Below, in pieces: positions 8,436 through 16,228 of a stretch of 64,000 bases of DNA. A model generated the notes under the pieces. That model saw only the letters and a program-made list of their open reading frames with translations, was not told the origin of the DNA and did no database searches. The stretch spans positions 62,001-126,000 of the forward strand of contig JACQWR010000011.1 in NCBI GenBank assembly GCA_016209105.1, given 5' to 3'. Source of the DNA: Deltaproteobacteria bacterium (GTDB lineage: Bacteria; Desulfobacterota; Syntrophia; Syntrophales; JACQWR01). A program made the translations under genes and the position numbers. Within the stretch, counting starts at the first letter, position 1. Each line of letters begins with the position of its first letter.

Positions 8436-8477
8436 CAGCCTGCAAATACGGCTTTTGGTAATCTGAGGGGGGATCGT

Positions 8478-10835
8478 ATGCGGAACCGGGGTTTTATCAT
8501 CATCGCCATGTTGTTTCTCCTGCTGCTCTTGAGCATCACGGCCATTGCCGTCAACGGGCGAACGGGGCTCCAGGCCCGGATGGCCTTCAATCAGCACCGG
8601 ACGATCCAGACCTACCTCGACCAGCTCGCCGTTATCGAACAGTCGGTCTGGAAACTCACCGGCGATGTCTGCTGGCGGACCTCCGGCGAGGCATATTCGT
8701 ATAACGGCACCGCATACACCCGCATGATGCTCGATGCCGCGCAGGCGGGCTACGGCGATGCCGTGGCTGTATCCGTCTTCGCGCCAAACGCTGAGCAGTC
8801 GCTTCGGATGACCCTTCGGCACTACCTGGATACCGCCTTTCAGACGAGGAGCCCCCGCCAGATCTGCGCGGACAGCGCGGGCAACATCTATTTCGCGGAC
8901 AGCATTAACCACTCGGTCTGGAAAATTGATGCCGCGATGAGCAGTATCACGCGCGTCGTCGGCGTCGGCACGAGCGGCGCCGGCGGCGATGGCGGCGCCG
9001 CCGCCCAGGCCCAGTTGAACGCGCCCGAAAGCGTCGCAACCGATGTATTGGGGAATCTCTACATCGCCGATACGGGAAACAGCAGGATCCGCAGGGTGGA
9101 TCCCCTGGGCCGGATCAGCACCTATGCGGGAACGGGAACGGCGGGCTACAGCGGCGACAGCGGCCTGGCGATCAGCGCCTCATTGAACACCCCCAAGGGG
9201 GTTTTTGCGGATTCCTCGGGCAACCTCTATATTGCGGACACGGGAAATTGCATGATCCGCAAGGTGGACGTCGCCTCGAAGATCATCACCCGGATCGCCG
9301 GGAAAACTGAGGGCGGCTTGCCGTCCTGCGGAGCGGCCATTGACAACGTCCCGGCCGGGGAGGACCGGTTCCTGGCCCCCCGCGGCATTTACCGGGCCGC
9401 CTCGGGAACGATCTATGTGGCCGACACGGGCAATGACCGGATCAGGAAATTCACGGAAGGGGGGAACACCACAACCTTTGCCGGAGGCGGCGCTTCCTGG
9501 TTGGACAACATACCGGCAACCACCGCCAGAATGACCGCCCCGCAGGGCATCTCCGGCGACGCGGCGGGCAACATCTATCTGGCCGACACCGCGAGCCACT
9601 GGATTCGCATGGTGGACGCGGCGGGGATGATCAGCACCGCAGCGGGGATCAATCTTACCGCCGGTTACAGCGGCGACGGCGGGCCGGCGACGGCAGCCCA
9701 GGTTGATTCCCCCGCCGGGATCTGCGCCCTCGGCTCCGGCAACCTGGTGATCGCCGATACGGGAAACAGCACCCTCCGCCGGGTGGACAGGGCCACGGGC
9801 ATTATTTCGACGCTGCCCATGATCGCGGTGCCAAGCCTGAATACGCCCAATCATGTCGCCGCCTATTATGCCATAGCCGCAGGGAAGCATTACCTCTTCA
9901 TCGCCGATACGGCGAATCACCGCATCCGGAAACTCGATGCCGCCACCAACGCCATGACGACGGTGGCGGGAACCGGCGAAGAAGGCTTCGGGGGCGACAA
10001 TAAAGTGGCCACGCTCGCCAAGCTCAGCAACCCGGCAGGCGTCTTTGCGGACACGGCGGGCAATTTCTACATTGCCGACTCAGGGAACAACCGTATCAGG
10101 AAGGTGGCGGTCGTAAACGGAAAAATTGATACCGTAGTCGGCAAAGGCACGGCGGGATATTCCGGAGACGGCGGCCCGCCGCTCAAAGCGGAACTGAACA
10201 ACCCCCGGAACATCTCCCAGGACGCCGCCGGGAATTTCTATATCGCCGATTCGGGAAATCACTGTATCCGAAAGCTGATCGCCATATCGCAATCAATTAC
10301 GACCATAGCCGGCACCGGCGTGGCGGGGTATTCCGGTGACGGCGGCCCGTCAACGAGCGCTAAACTCAACAATCCCGTGAGCGTCTCTGTGGACGCCGCC
10401 GGGAATCTCACTATCGCCGATTCCGGAAACAACTGCATCCGCAAGGTGGACGCCGCATCGCAAACGATTACGACCATAGCCGGCACCGGCGTGGCGGGCT
10501 ATTCCGGCGACGGAGGGCCCGCAACGGGGGCGACACTCAACGCCCCCGGCGACGCATTGCAGGATGCGGGCGGAAATGTCACTATCGCCGATACCGGCAA
10601 TCATGCCCTCCGGGTCGTGAGCGCCTATGACGGGAAGATCAGGACGATTGCCGGCCTCTATCCCGCGAACGGCGGGTTCAATGGAGATGCGATTCCCGCG
10701 GCAACGGCAAAATTGAATGCCCCGGGCGGCATCGCGCTCACGGGAAGCCGGGGCGGCGGCAGGATCTATATCAGCGATACGGCAAACAACCGGATCCGGA
10801 TCATGAAATTAAAAAACCTGAAGGAACTGCATTAG
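8478..10835 (+). CDS. Pseudopilin-like N-terminus fused to NHL-repeat beta-propellers
   Basis: The 785-residue protein starts MRNRGFIIIAMLFLLLLLSI, a GspK/PilX-type prepilin N-terminus: Gly before Phe, a hydrophobic helix and no Glu at +5. A linker of about 100 residues with one Cys (C65) follows. From about residue 124 to the end there are about twelve NHL-type repeats of the pattern LNxPxGV-x-D-x-xGN-xYIADTGNxRIRKVD, spaced about 57 residues. Twelve units would make two six-bladed propellers. The start follows GGGGG by a few bases. It occupies the GspK/PilX position right after a GspJ-like gene. The GspK or PilX globular domain is absent, replaced by the propellers. Function is inferred as a pilus tip adhesin or sensor; a secreted NHL protein with a plain signal anchor is the alternative. 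Confidence 0.85.
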   Translation: MRNRGFIIIAMLFLLLLLSITAIAVNGRTGLQARMAFNQHRTIQTYLDQLAVIEQSVWKLTGDVCWRTSGEAYSYNGTAYTRMMLDAAQAGYGDAVAVSVFAPNAEQSLRMTLRHYLDTAFQTRSPRQICADSAGNIYFADSINHSVWKIDAAMSSITRVVGVGTSGAGGDGGAAAQAQLNAPESVATDVLGNLYIADTGNSRIRRVDPLGRISTYAGTGTAGYSGDSGLAISASLNTPKGVFADSSGNLYIADTGNCMIRKVDVASKIITRIAGKTEGGLPSCGAAIDNVPAGEDRFLAPRGIYRAASGTIYVADTGNDRIRKFTEGGNTTTFAGGGASWLDNIPATTARMTAPQGISGDAAGNIYLADTASHWIRMVDAAGMISTAAGINLTAGYSGDGGPATAAQVDSPAGICALGSGNLVIADTGNSTLRRVDRATGIISTLPMIAVPSLNTPNHVAAYYAIAAGKHYLFIADTANHRIRKLDAATNAMTTVAGTGEEGFGGDNKVATLAKLSNPAGVFADTAGNFYIADSGNNRIRKVAVVNGKIDTVVGKGTAGYSGDGGPPLKAELNNPRNISQDAAGNFYIADSGNHCIRKLIAISQSITTIAGTGVAGYSGDGGPSTSAKLNNPVSVSVDAAGNLTIADSGNNCIRKVDAASQTITTIAGTGVAGYSGDGGPATGATLNAPGDALQDAGGNVTIADTGNHALRVVSAYDGKIRTIAGLYPANGGFNGDAIPAATAKLNAPGGIALTGSRGGGRIYISDTANNRIRIMKLKNLKELH

Positions 10836-11004
10836 CCCGTAAGATATCCTGATTTTCATCACCGAATAGTCAAAAAATTGACCATCCCCTCTAATATTTC
10901 ACCTTCCCGCCTGACAGAAAACCTGTTTATTACCCCGATGGAACTCCCTGCTCATGGAGCGGCGCTTCCTGTTAAGAAACAGATAGTTCCTTCATTGCAG
11001 CGAT

Positions 11005-11043
11005 GAACCCGCCTGGAAGGCGGGGTTTGCAGAGGGCGCCCCC
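11005..11043 (+). repeat. GC-rich hairpin repeat with GGCGCCCC tail
   Basis: A stem AACCCGCCT / AGGCGGGGTT is followed by TGCAGAGGGCGCCCC. The same arrangement, hairpin plus TTGCGGAGGGCGCCCC, occurs at 15938-15979 next to a transposase remnant, and a related hairpin lies at 55726-55756. It may be the end of a decayed mobile element or a terminator-like hairpin; there is no T-run. Confidence 0.5.
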
Positions 11044-11091
11044 GTTTATTCATTGACGTCACCTGCAGTGATTCCCGGCGTTTTCTTTTTT

Positions 11092-11107
11092 TGGCAGAAT
11101 ACTTGCA
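11092..11107 (+). promoter_or_regulatory. Sigma-54 (-24/-12) promoter for pilMNOPQ
   Basis: TTGGCAGAATACTTGCA matches the sigma-54 consensus TGGCAC-N5-TTGCA with one change. The GG at -24 and GC at -12 are exactly ten bases apart. Transcription would start near 11118, about 80 bases before the pilM ATG. Sigma-54 control of pilus genes is established in several Proteobacteria; no activator gene is adjacent apart from the two-component genes upstream. Confidence 0.7.
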
Positions 11108-11199
11108 TAATGTCTTCATGATGTTGACGATAGAGACCATTATTACGGGAACAGGACCCATTTCACATTTTCTCGGCTCCAAGCTATAGATCGAAACCT

Positions 11200-12291
11200 A
11201 TGCCTACGATCATGATCAAATACCCGATTGGGGTAGATATGAGCGCAAATCACCTTGCCGCCGCTCAACTGCAACGACAGCGAAACGGACCGGCCATCCG
11301 GGCGCTCTCCTATCATGAGCTGGATGAGGGCGAGACCGATGATGCCCGCATGGTCGCCCTGCTCAAGGATATTGCCGAAGACGGGGCATTCTCCGGCCGT
11401 CACGTCGTGCTCAGCATCCCCGTAAAACATCTGTCCATCTTCCCGATAGTCATCCAGGTCGGCAAACAGGAAACCCTGGAAGATGCCATCCTGCGGGAGT
11501 CGGAAAAATATCTCCCCTTCCCCATCGAGGAAGCCGTCATTGACTATCCCTGCCTGACCCGGGAATCCGATGGAGATCCCGACCGATACAAGACAACCAT
11601 CGTTGCCGCCCGGCAGAGCATGATCGGCAACTATCTTACGCTGTTGAACCGGGCTGGCTTTGTCGTCGGCGCCGTTGATTTCGCCGTCTCCGCTCTGCTC
11701 CGTCTGCACCAGTCGTTCTACACCATGACGGAAAACCCCGTTATCCTCTGTCACATCGGACCGGTAAGAAGCCTCATCGCCGCCGTCACCGGGGACAGCA
11801 TCATCATCCAGAGCGACGTCGCCTGGGGATCCCGCCAGCTCGTCGGCAGGATTCTTTCCGACATCGGTCTCTCAAACGATCGCGGCAGCGCATACGTCCT
11901 GTTGAAGAAATACGGCGTGGGGTTTGAGGGCGCCCCGGCAGGGTCGGTCGGGACGGATTCCGGCGGCGAGACCGCCGACGTGGGCAAAACCATCTCCCGC
12001 ATTCTGGTCCCCTACATTGATGAAATCCAGTATGAACTGCACAAGATCATCAGTTATGTGCGGTCGGAAAAACAGAACCCCGTCTTTGACGGCCTGTTTC
12101 TCTACGGCCATGCCTCGCACATCCATCATCTCGACCGTTACCTCGAAAAGCGCATGGATATGCCCGCCACCCTGGTTGACCCGCTGGCAGCCATGACGAA
12201 TGACCGCAATCAGTTCCCGCGGAACGATTCCGCAGAGGGGACCTTTGCCCTTGCGCTGGGACTGGCAATACGGAGGATATCATGGCTCTGA
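11200..12291 (+). CDS. pilM: Type IV pilus assembly protein PilM-like (actin-like ATPase fold)
   Basis: The 363-residue cytoplasmic protein has the actin-like fold pattern of PilM: an early phosphate-1 strand (IGVDMSANHLAAAQL), the segment SEKYLPFPIEEAVIDY typical of PilM, and later ILCHIGPVRSLIAAV. PilM binds the cytoplasmic N-terminal tail of PilN and links the inner-membrane complex to the ATPase. The expected PilN tail motif (INLIPP) is present in the next gene. The start may be the ATG at 11200 or the in-frame ATG at 11212; neither has a strong ribosome-binding site. It overlaps pilN by ten bases. Confidence 0.87.
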   Translation: MPTIMIKYPIGVDMSANHLAAAQLQRQRNGPAIRALSYHELDEGETDDARMVALLKDIAEDGAFSGRHVVLSIPVKHLSIFPIVIQVGKQETLEDAILRESEKYLPFPIEEAVIDYPCLTRESDGDPDRYKTTIVAARQSMIGNYLTLLNRAGFVVGAVDFAVSALLRLHQSFYTMTENPVILCHIGPVRSLIAAVTGDSIIIQSDVAWGSRQLVGRILSDIGLSNDRGSAYVLLKKYGVGFEGAPAGSVGTDSGGETADVGKTISRILVPYIDEIQYELHKIISYVRSEKQNPVFDGLFLYGHASHIHHLDRYLEKRMDMPATLVDPLAAMTNDRNQFPRNDSAEGTFALALGLAIRRISWL

Positions 12292-12875
12292 GAGACATTA
12301 ATCTGATTCCTCCGCAGAACCTGGAAAAACGGCGAATGAAACGACATCTGCTCCTGTGGTCGGGATGTCTGCTGGGCGCCCTCGGCCTGATCTGCTGCAT
12401 CTATCTCCTGCAGGCGTATACGATCCATATCCAGAAGCAGCGCCTGAATCTGACGGCCGATATCCCGCTCAAGTTGCACGGCGCCCTTGAGGAAATGAAA
12501 CGCCTCCAGGCAAACCAGGAAAAACTCGGCCAGCAGAAAATGGTCATGGGCGCCATCTTGAAGAAGAGCCAGTCCTACTCCCTGGTCCTGCACCGGCTTG
12601 CCGACATCATGAATGAGAATACGTGGCTTTCGCAACTGACCATTGACGGCAGCAATGACAAGGAATCCGAAATCCGCCTGATCCTGAACGGGTCATCCAC
12701 CTCGAACGTCTACCTGGGCGATTTTCTCAATCGCCTGTCCACGGACACGCTGTTCCGTGCGGTGATCCTGAAATTCGCGAACGAGGGGGGGGGAGAACAA
12801 GCGTGGCCGGTCAGAGCGGTCCGGCCGGCCAAGCTGATCAACTTTCAGATTGAGTGCAGTCTGCAGAAAGGATAG
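12282..12875 (+). CDS. pilN: Type IV pilus assembly protein PilN-like
   Basis: The 197-residue protein starts MALRDINLIPPQNLEKRR, carrying the conserved INLIPP tail that inserts into PilM. One transmembrane helix follows (about 24-46) and then a periplasmic coiled-coil and ferredoxin-like region. PilN pairs with PilO to form the inner-membrane alignment complex. The gene overlaps pilM and is six bases before pilO. The poly-G run at about 12785-12792 is a possible slippage site but the frame is intact. Confidence 0.88.
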   Translation: MALRDINLIPPQNLEKRRMKRHLLLWSGCLLGALGLICCIYLLQAYTIHIQKQRLNLTADIPLKLHGALEEMKRLQANQEKLGQQKMVMGAILKKSQSYSLVLHRLADIMNENTWLSQLTIDGSNDKESEIRLILNGSSTSNVYLGDFLNRLSTDTLFRAVILKFANEGGGEQAWPVRAVRPAKLINFQIECSLQKG

Positions 12876-12881
12876 CCCCTG

Positions 12882-13430
12882 ATGACAATAAGCCCCCGGA
12901 ACCTGGACCGCATATGTCTCACCGTGGTAATCATCAGTTCGCTCCTCTTCGGCTACTGGATGCTGCAGTTGGGATTCAAGCAACAGATAGCGATCCGCCA
13001 GGAAAAACAACTGCGGATACAACAAACGAAGGACCTGAAACTGGCCGAGGCCAACCTGAAACTGCAGAAGGCGGGCATCGAAACGGTAAGGGGCAATATC
13101 AAAACCTTAAATATGCGGATACCGGAAAAAAGCGATATGGGGACCCTGCTGAAGGAGCTGGACGGATTGATGAAAAAACGGGATATCGTGCTGATCACCG
13201 TGCAACCCCAGACGCCGGTCAAGGAAAAACTCTACACGCGGATCCCGCTCCGTCTCGTGTTCAAGGGTTCCTTTTTCAACATCTCCTCGCTGCTTCAGGA
13301 CCTTGAATCCATGAACCGATTGGTGGTGATGGAAAAAATGATCATCGGGAAAAACAGTCTGACACGGGATTGCCAGGCAGACCTGACGGCGCTCGTGTTC
13401 GAACGCGACCGCGTGCCGGTTACCTCGTGA
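12882..13430 (+). CDS. pilO: Type IV pilus assembly protein PilO-like
   Basis: The 182-residue protein has a short cytoplasmic tail, one membrane helix (about 11-31), a coiled coil rich in Lys, Gln and Leu (about 40-80) and a ferredoxin-like periplasmic domain with LVFKGSFFNISSLLQDLESM, a pattern typical of PilO. It partners PilN in the periplasm. Order and spacing within pilMNOPQ support the assignment. Confidence 0.87.
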   Translation: MTISPRNLDRICLTVVIISSLLFGYWMLQLGFKQQIAIRQEKQLRIQQTKDLKLAEANLKLQKAGIETVRGNIKTLNMRIPEKSDMGTLLKELDGLMKKRDIVLITVQPQTPVKEKLYTRIPLRLVFKGSFFNISSLLQDLESMNRLVVMEKMIIGKNSLTRDCQADLTALVFERDRVPVTS

Positions 13431-13443
13431 GGCGGAATCTGCT

Positions 13444-13959
13444 ATGAACAGTCCCGGCAATGAAAAAAACAAACTGATCCTTATCGCCCTCCTCTCGCTC
13501 GTATTCGTTCTGGTCGCGTATGTTCGTTTCTTCCATAATGCCGGAATTCATGGTACAAGCAGCCCCGTTGCACCCGTGGGGACATTCGCGGCCGTTCTCC
13601 AGCCGCCGGGTGTGGGAGCGGGACCGGGCGGGGAAACGCTTGACACGAATTTCCCGGCTCCAAGAACGATAACGCGGGACATCTTCGCCCCGGGCCGGGT
13701 TGAATTCGTCGCAGGAGGATCAAAAGAATCCCCGCAGGGAACCGGGGAGGCCATGCCGGAGCTCATGTTCAAGCTGAGCGGCGTGATGGCCGATCAGGGA
13801 TCCGCCATTGCCATCATTAACGGGAAATTTCTTAAAAAGGGAGATTGGATTGAGGAGTATCAGCTCATCGGAATCTATGACGGCAAGGTCGTGTTAAACG
13901 GAAACGGCGGACAGAAGATTGTTTTAAATCTCCTGAAAACAATGGACAAACAATTCTGA
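13444..13959 (+). CDS. PilP/GspC-like inner-membrane protein
   Basis: The 171-residue protein has an N-terminal membrane anchor (about 11-29), a Pro/Gly-rich linker and a C-terminal HR-like domain (about 95-171) containing FKLSGVMADQGSAIAIINGKFLKKGDWIEEYQL in sense of the GspC/PilP fold. Such proteins connect the PilNO complex with the secretin. A PilP of the classic type would have a lipobox; here there is a plain transmembrane anchor, which is more GspC-like. The gene sits between pilO and the secretin gene, where pilP belongs. Confidence 0.8.
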   Translation: MNSPGNEKNKLILIALLSLVFVLVAYVRFFHNAGIHGTSSPVAPVGTFAAVLQPPGVGAGPGGETLDTNFPAPRTITRDIFAPGRVEFVAGGSKESPQGTGEAMPELMFKLSGVMADQGSAIAIINGKFLKKGDWIEEYQLIGIYDGKVVLNGNGGQKIVLNLLKTMDKQF

Positions 13960-13973
13960 GGGCGGTGAGGAAC

Positions 13974-15347
13974 ATGACTTCCCCAAGAGTACTGATTTTG
14001 GCAATGCTGGTAACGGCGTGTGTGGCGTTTTACTGGCAGGATTCGGTTGGCGCGGCGAAAGCGGCCGATGAAACCGAGCAGGCCGTTGCATCGTCGAAGC
14101 CGAGCGTGGGCGGAGAACCCGCGATTTCCCTGAATTTCAACGAGGGCGATATCCGGGAGCTCCTCCTGGCGCTGGCCATGAAGCAGAACGTGAGCATCGT
14201 GATGTCCCAGGACGTAACCGGCAAGGTCTCGATCCACCTCAACCGCGCAACCCTCGACGAAGCCGTGACATCCATCGCCATGGCAGGGGGATATCAGTGC
14301 CGCAGGGAAAAGGGGACCTATTTCATCTATAAGACAAAGGATGTGCGGGACCCGCAAGCCGACCGGCTGCAAATCAAGGTCTTCAAACTCAAGTTCATCA
14401 AGACGGACAAGGTACAGGATATTCTGGGCGCCCTTCCCGGCATCCGGACGATCAAGATTCACGAGGACTCGAAATCCGTCATCGTGGAGGATACGCCGGA
14501 AAATGTCGCGAAGATCGAGGCCATCCTCGCGGCCTGGGATACGGTACCCAAGCAGGTGCTCATCGAGGCCCAGATACTGCAGATCAGCCTTACGGACGAG
14601 ATGTCCATGGGGGTAGACTGGACCAAGGTGTTCGGGGACGTTTCCATCGGCACGGCAGGCGCCTTCACGACAAATGCCGGTCTGGTGGGCAGCATCAGGA
14701 CGGGAGTCGGAAGCGCCCACCAGTTCACGGCGGCGATCAACGCCTTGCAGACCAAGACGAAGGTCAACACCCTTTCGTCGCCGAAGATCCTGGCCGTCAA
14801 CGGCAGGCAGGCCCAAGTCCAGGTGGGCGGCAAGCAGGGATACAAGACGACGACGACGAATATGGGCGTAACGCAGGAGACGGTCCAGTTCCTGGATACG
14901 GGAACCATTCTCGACATCACCCCCTTCATAGACAACGACGGGAACATCCAGCTCACCGTGCAGCCGAAAATCAACTCCGTCCGTTTTGACACACTGGGGA
15001 ATCCGGTGCTCAGCACCACGTCGGTCTCGACAACTCTGATTGCAAAAAGCAACCAGACCATCTTCATCGGCGGCCTCATCGAGAATACCGCATCGCAGAC
15101 GCGACGGATGATCCCCTGGCTCGGCAGGATTCCCATTCTCGGCTTTCTGTTCGGCCTGACAAACCCGAGTGTGGGCAAAACCGAACTCGTTGTCCTGATT
15201 ACCCCCCAGATCCTGGAGGCGGAGATTCAGAAAACCTCTGCGGAGGCCCAGAAGACGACGGACAGGGCGCGTGAAAAATTCCGGGAAGACCCATCGGCGT
15301 ACGATGAACTGCGGGATACCCTGTCCCCGAAACCTTCGACGCCCTGA
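13974..15347 (+). CDS. pilQ: Short secretin (PilQ/GspD family)
   Basis: The protein of about 457 residues forms the outer-membrane pore. It has a signal sequence with a possible lipobox (LVTAC, Cys at about 16), a short STN-like N domain (NEGDIRELLLALAMKQNVSIV), one N1-type domain (VFKLKFIKTDKVQDILGAL) and the secretin core from about 200 with VNTLSSPKILAVNGRQAQVQVG and the terminal WLGRIPILGFLFG...TELVVLITPQIL. It lacks AMIN domains, so it is much shorter than typical PilQ. Either the ATG at 13974 or the GTG at 13965 is the start. The stop overlaps an ATG in the mobB frame. Confidence 0.9.
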   Translation: MTSPRVLILAMLVTACVAFYWQDSVGAAKAADETEQAVASSKPSVGGEPAISLNFNEGDIRELLLALAMKQNVSIVMSQDVTGKVSIHLNRATLDEAVTSIAMAGGYQCRREKGTYFIYKTKDVRDPQADRLQIKVFKLKFIKTDKVQDILGALPGIRTIKIHEDSKSVIVEDTPENVAKIEAILAAWDTVPKQVLIEAQILQISLTDEMSMGVDWTKVFGDVSIGTAGAFTTNAGLVGSIRTGVGSAHQFTAAINALQTKTKVNTLSSPKILAVNGRQAQVQVGGKQGYKTTTTNMGVTQETVQFLDTGTILDITPFIDNDGNIQLTVQPKINSVRFDTLGNPVLSTTSVSTTLIAKSNQTIFIGGLIENTASQTRRMIPWLGRIPILGFLFGLTNPSVGKTELVVLITPQILEAEIQKTSAEAQKTTDRAREKFREDPSAYDELRDTLSPKPSTP

Positions 15348-15403
15348 TGGCATTGCCCAAAAAAAGTCGGCACCGTCACAAGAAAAATCACGGGAGAACG
15401 TTC

Positions 15404-15895
15404 ATGATCCCTATCGTATCGGTGGTGGGAAAATCGGATTCGGGAAAGACGACGCTCATCGAAAAAATCATTCCCGAACTCACCAGGAGGGGCTACCGCG
15501 TGGCCACGGTCAAGCACGACGTCCACGGTTTTGACATTGACCGGGAAGGAAAGGACAGCTGGCGGCACAAAAAGGCCGGGGCACGCCAGACGATCATTTC
15601 CTCGCCGCGGAAGGTGGCGGTGATCGAAGACGTGGAGAAGGACCATGACCTTTCCGAAATCCGCGACAAATACGTGCGGGACGTGGACATCATCCTCACC
15701 GAAGGCTACAAGGGGAATCCCTACCCCAAGATAGAGGTCTTCCGTGCGGAACTGAAACGCCCCCCTCTCTGTACGAAAGAGGACAACCTCATCGCCATTT
15801 TAAGCAATCAGCCGCTCGATAGGGGAGTCCCCTGCCTCGACATCAACGATGCCGCCGGGATCGCCGACCTGATCGTGGCAACGTTTCTTAAATAA
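15404..15895 (+). CDS. mobB: Molybdopterin-guanine dinucleotide biosynthesis protein MobB
   Basis: The 163-residue P-loop GTPase-like protein begins MIPIVSVVGKSDSGKTTLIE with the Walker A motif. Other family marks are VKHDVHGFDIDREGKDSW and DIILTEGYKGNPYPKIEV. MobB assists insertion or conversion of molybdenum cofactor for Mo/W enzymes. The ATG at 15404 has GGAG seven to eight bases upstream and matches the family start; an in-frame ATG at 15347 overlapping the secretin stop would add 19 basic residues. Position behind a secretin gene is unusual and probably fortuitous. Confidence 0.9.
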   Translation: MIPIVSVVGKSDSGKTTLIEKIIPELTRRGYRVATVKHDVHGFDIDREGKDSWRHKKAGARQTIISSPRKVAVIEDVEKDHDLSEIRDKYVRDVDIILTEGYKGNPYPKIEVFRAELKRPPLCTKEDNLIAILSNQPLDRGVPCLDINDAAGIADLIVATFLK

Positions 15896-15898
15896 CCC

Positions 15899-15924
15899 GT
15901 CATTTCGAGTGAAACGAGAAATCT
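15899..15924 (+). repeat. Short dispersed inverted repeat (GTCATTTCGAG type), copy 1
   Basis: GTCATTTCGAG-TGAAA-CGAGAAATCT is nearly identical, in reverse complement, to 47633-47658. The two halves are partly complementary (TTTCGAG / CGAGAAA). This class of short repeat is common in intergenic DNA of many anaerobes. Confidence 0.65.
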
Positions 15925-15937
15925 TAACGAATAGAGT

Positions 15938-15979
15938 GAAGCTCTCCGCTCAGAGAGCGGGGCTTGCGGAGGGCGCCCC
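15938..15979 (+). repeat. GC-rich hairpin repeat with GGCGCCCC tail, copy 2
   Basis: The hairpin GCTCTCCGCT / AGAGCGGGGC is followed by TTGCGGAGGGCGCCCC, matching the tail of the repeat at 11005-11043. It lies about 20 bases before a transposase N-terminal remnant, so it may be the leader of a decayed insertion sequence. Confidence 0.5.
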
Positions 15980-16000
15980 GATCACCGTTGGAGGCGACGG

Positions 16001-16228
16001 ATGAGACGGACGGAGTTGTTACCGGAGATCCGGAAGATGCAATTTGAAGAGGTGCATGAGGGATGGAGGGAGCGTCGGCGGACGCAGCCTTCTTTCCGTC
16101 ACGCTCCGATGGATAGCATGATAGCGGTTGAGGAGTCGTTAAGCTTATGCCCGGTAGAGGAGTGCGCTGAGTCCCTGAAAAACAGCCCTCTCATGCCGCC
16201 ATTCATACGTAACAAGGGTGATTTTTAA
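16001..16228 (+). pseudogene. Transposase N-terminal remnant (ISNCY-like)
   Basis: The first 29 residues, MRRTELLPEIRKMQFEEVHE and GWRERRRTQ, resemble the start of ISNCY-type transposases with a helix-turn-helix found in many deltaproteobacteria. After that the frame loses any resemblance and ends within the neighbouring gene at 16228. No catalytic region or second copy is present. The rest of the element has been deleted. The family name is from memory of the N-terminal pattern and needs a search. Confidence 0.5.

Larger units (their letters stand above)
10836..11199. other. Intergenic region upstream of the pilM operon
   Basis: No gene is supported in these 364 bases. Positions 11005-11043 hold a GC-rich hairpin repeat, and 11092-11107 a sigma-54 type promoter. 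A T-rich stretch (TTTTCTTTTTTT) lies just upstream of the promoter. An unremarkable AT-rich spacer covers 10836-10930. Confidence 0.6.

Noticed and set aside
9000-10700. Regular repeats that might suggest a CRISPR or satellite array
   Set aside because: The period of about 171 bases keeps the reading frame and encodes NHL units; there are no short identical repeats with unique spacers.
12785-12792. Poly-G run in pilN as a phase-variable frameshift
   Set aside because: The frame is intact and the run is short; there is no evidence of variation in a single sequence.
13875-15353. A 492-codon open frame on the - strand opposite the secretin gene
   Set aside because: The secretin on the other strand has full family motifs; the reverse frame shows no domain or start signal.
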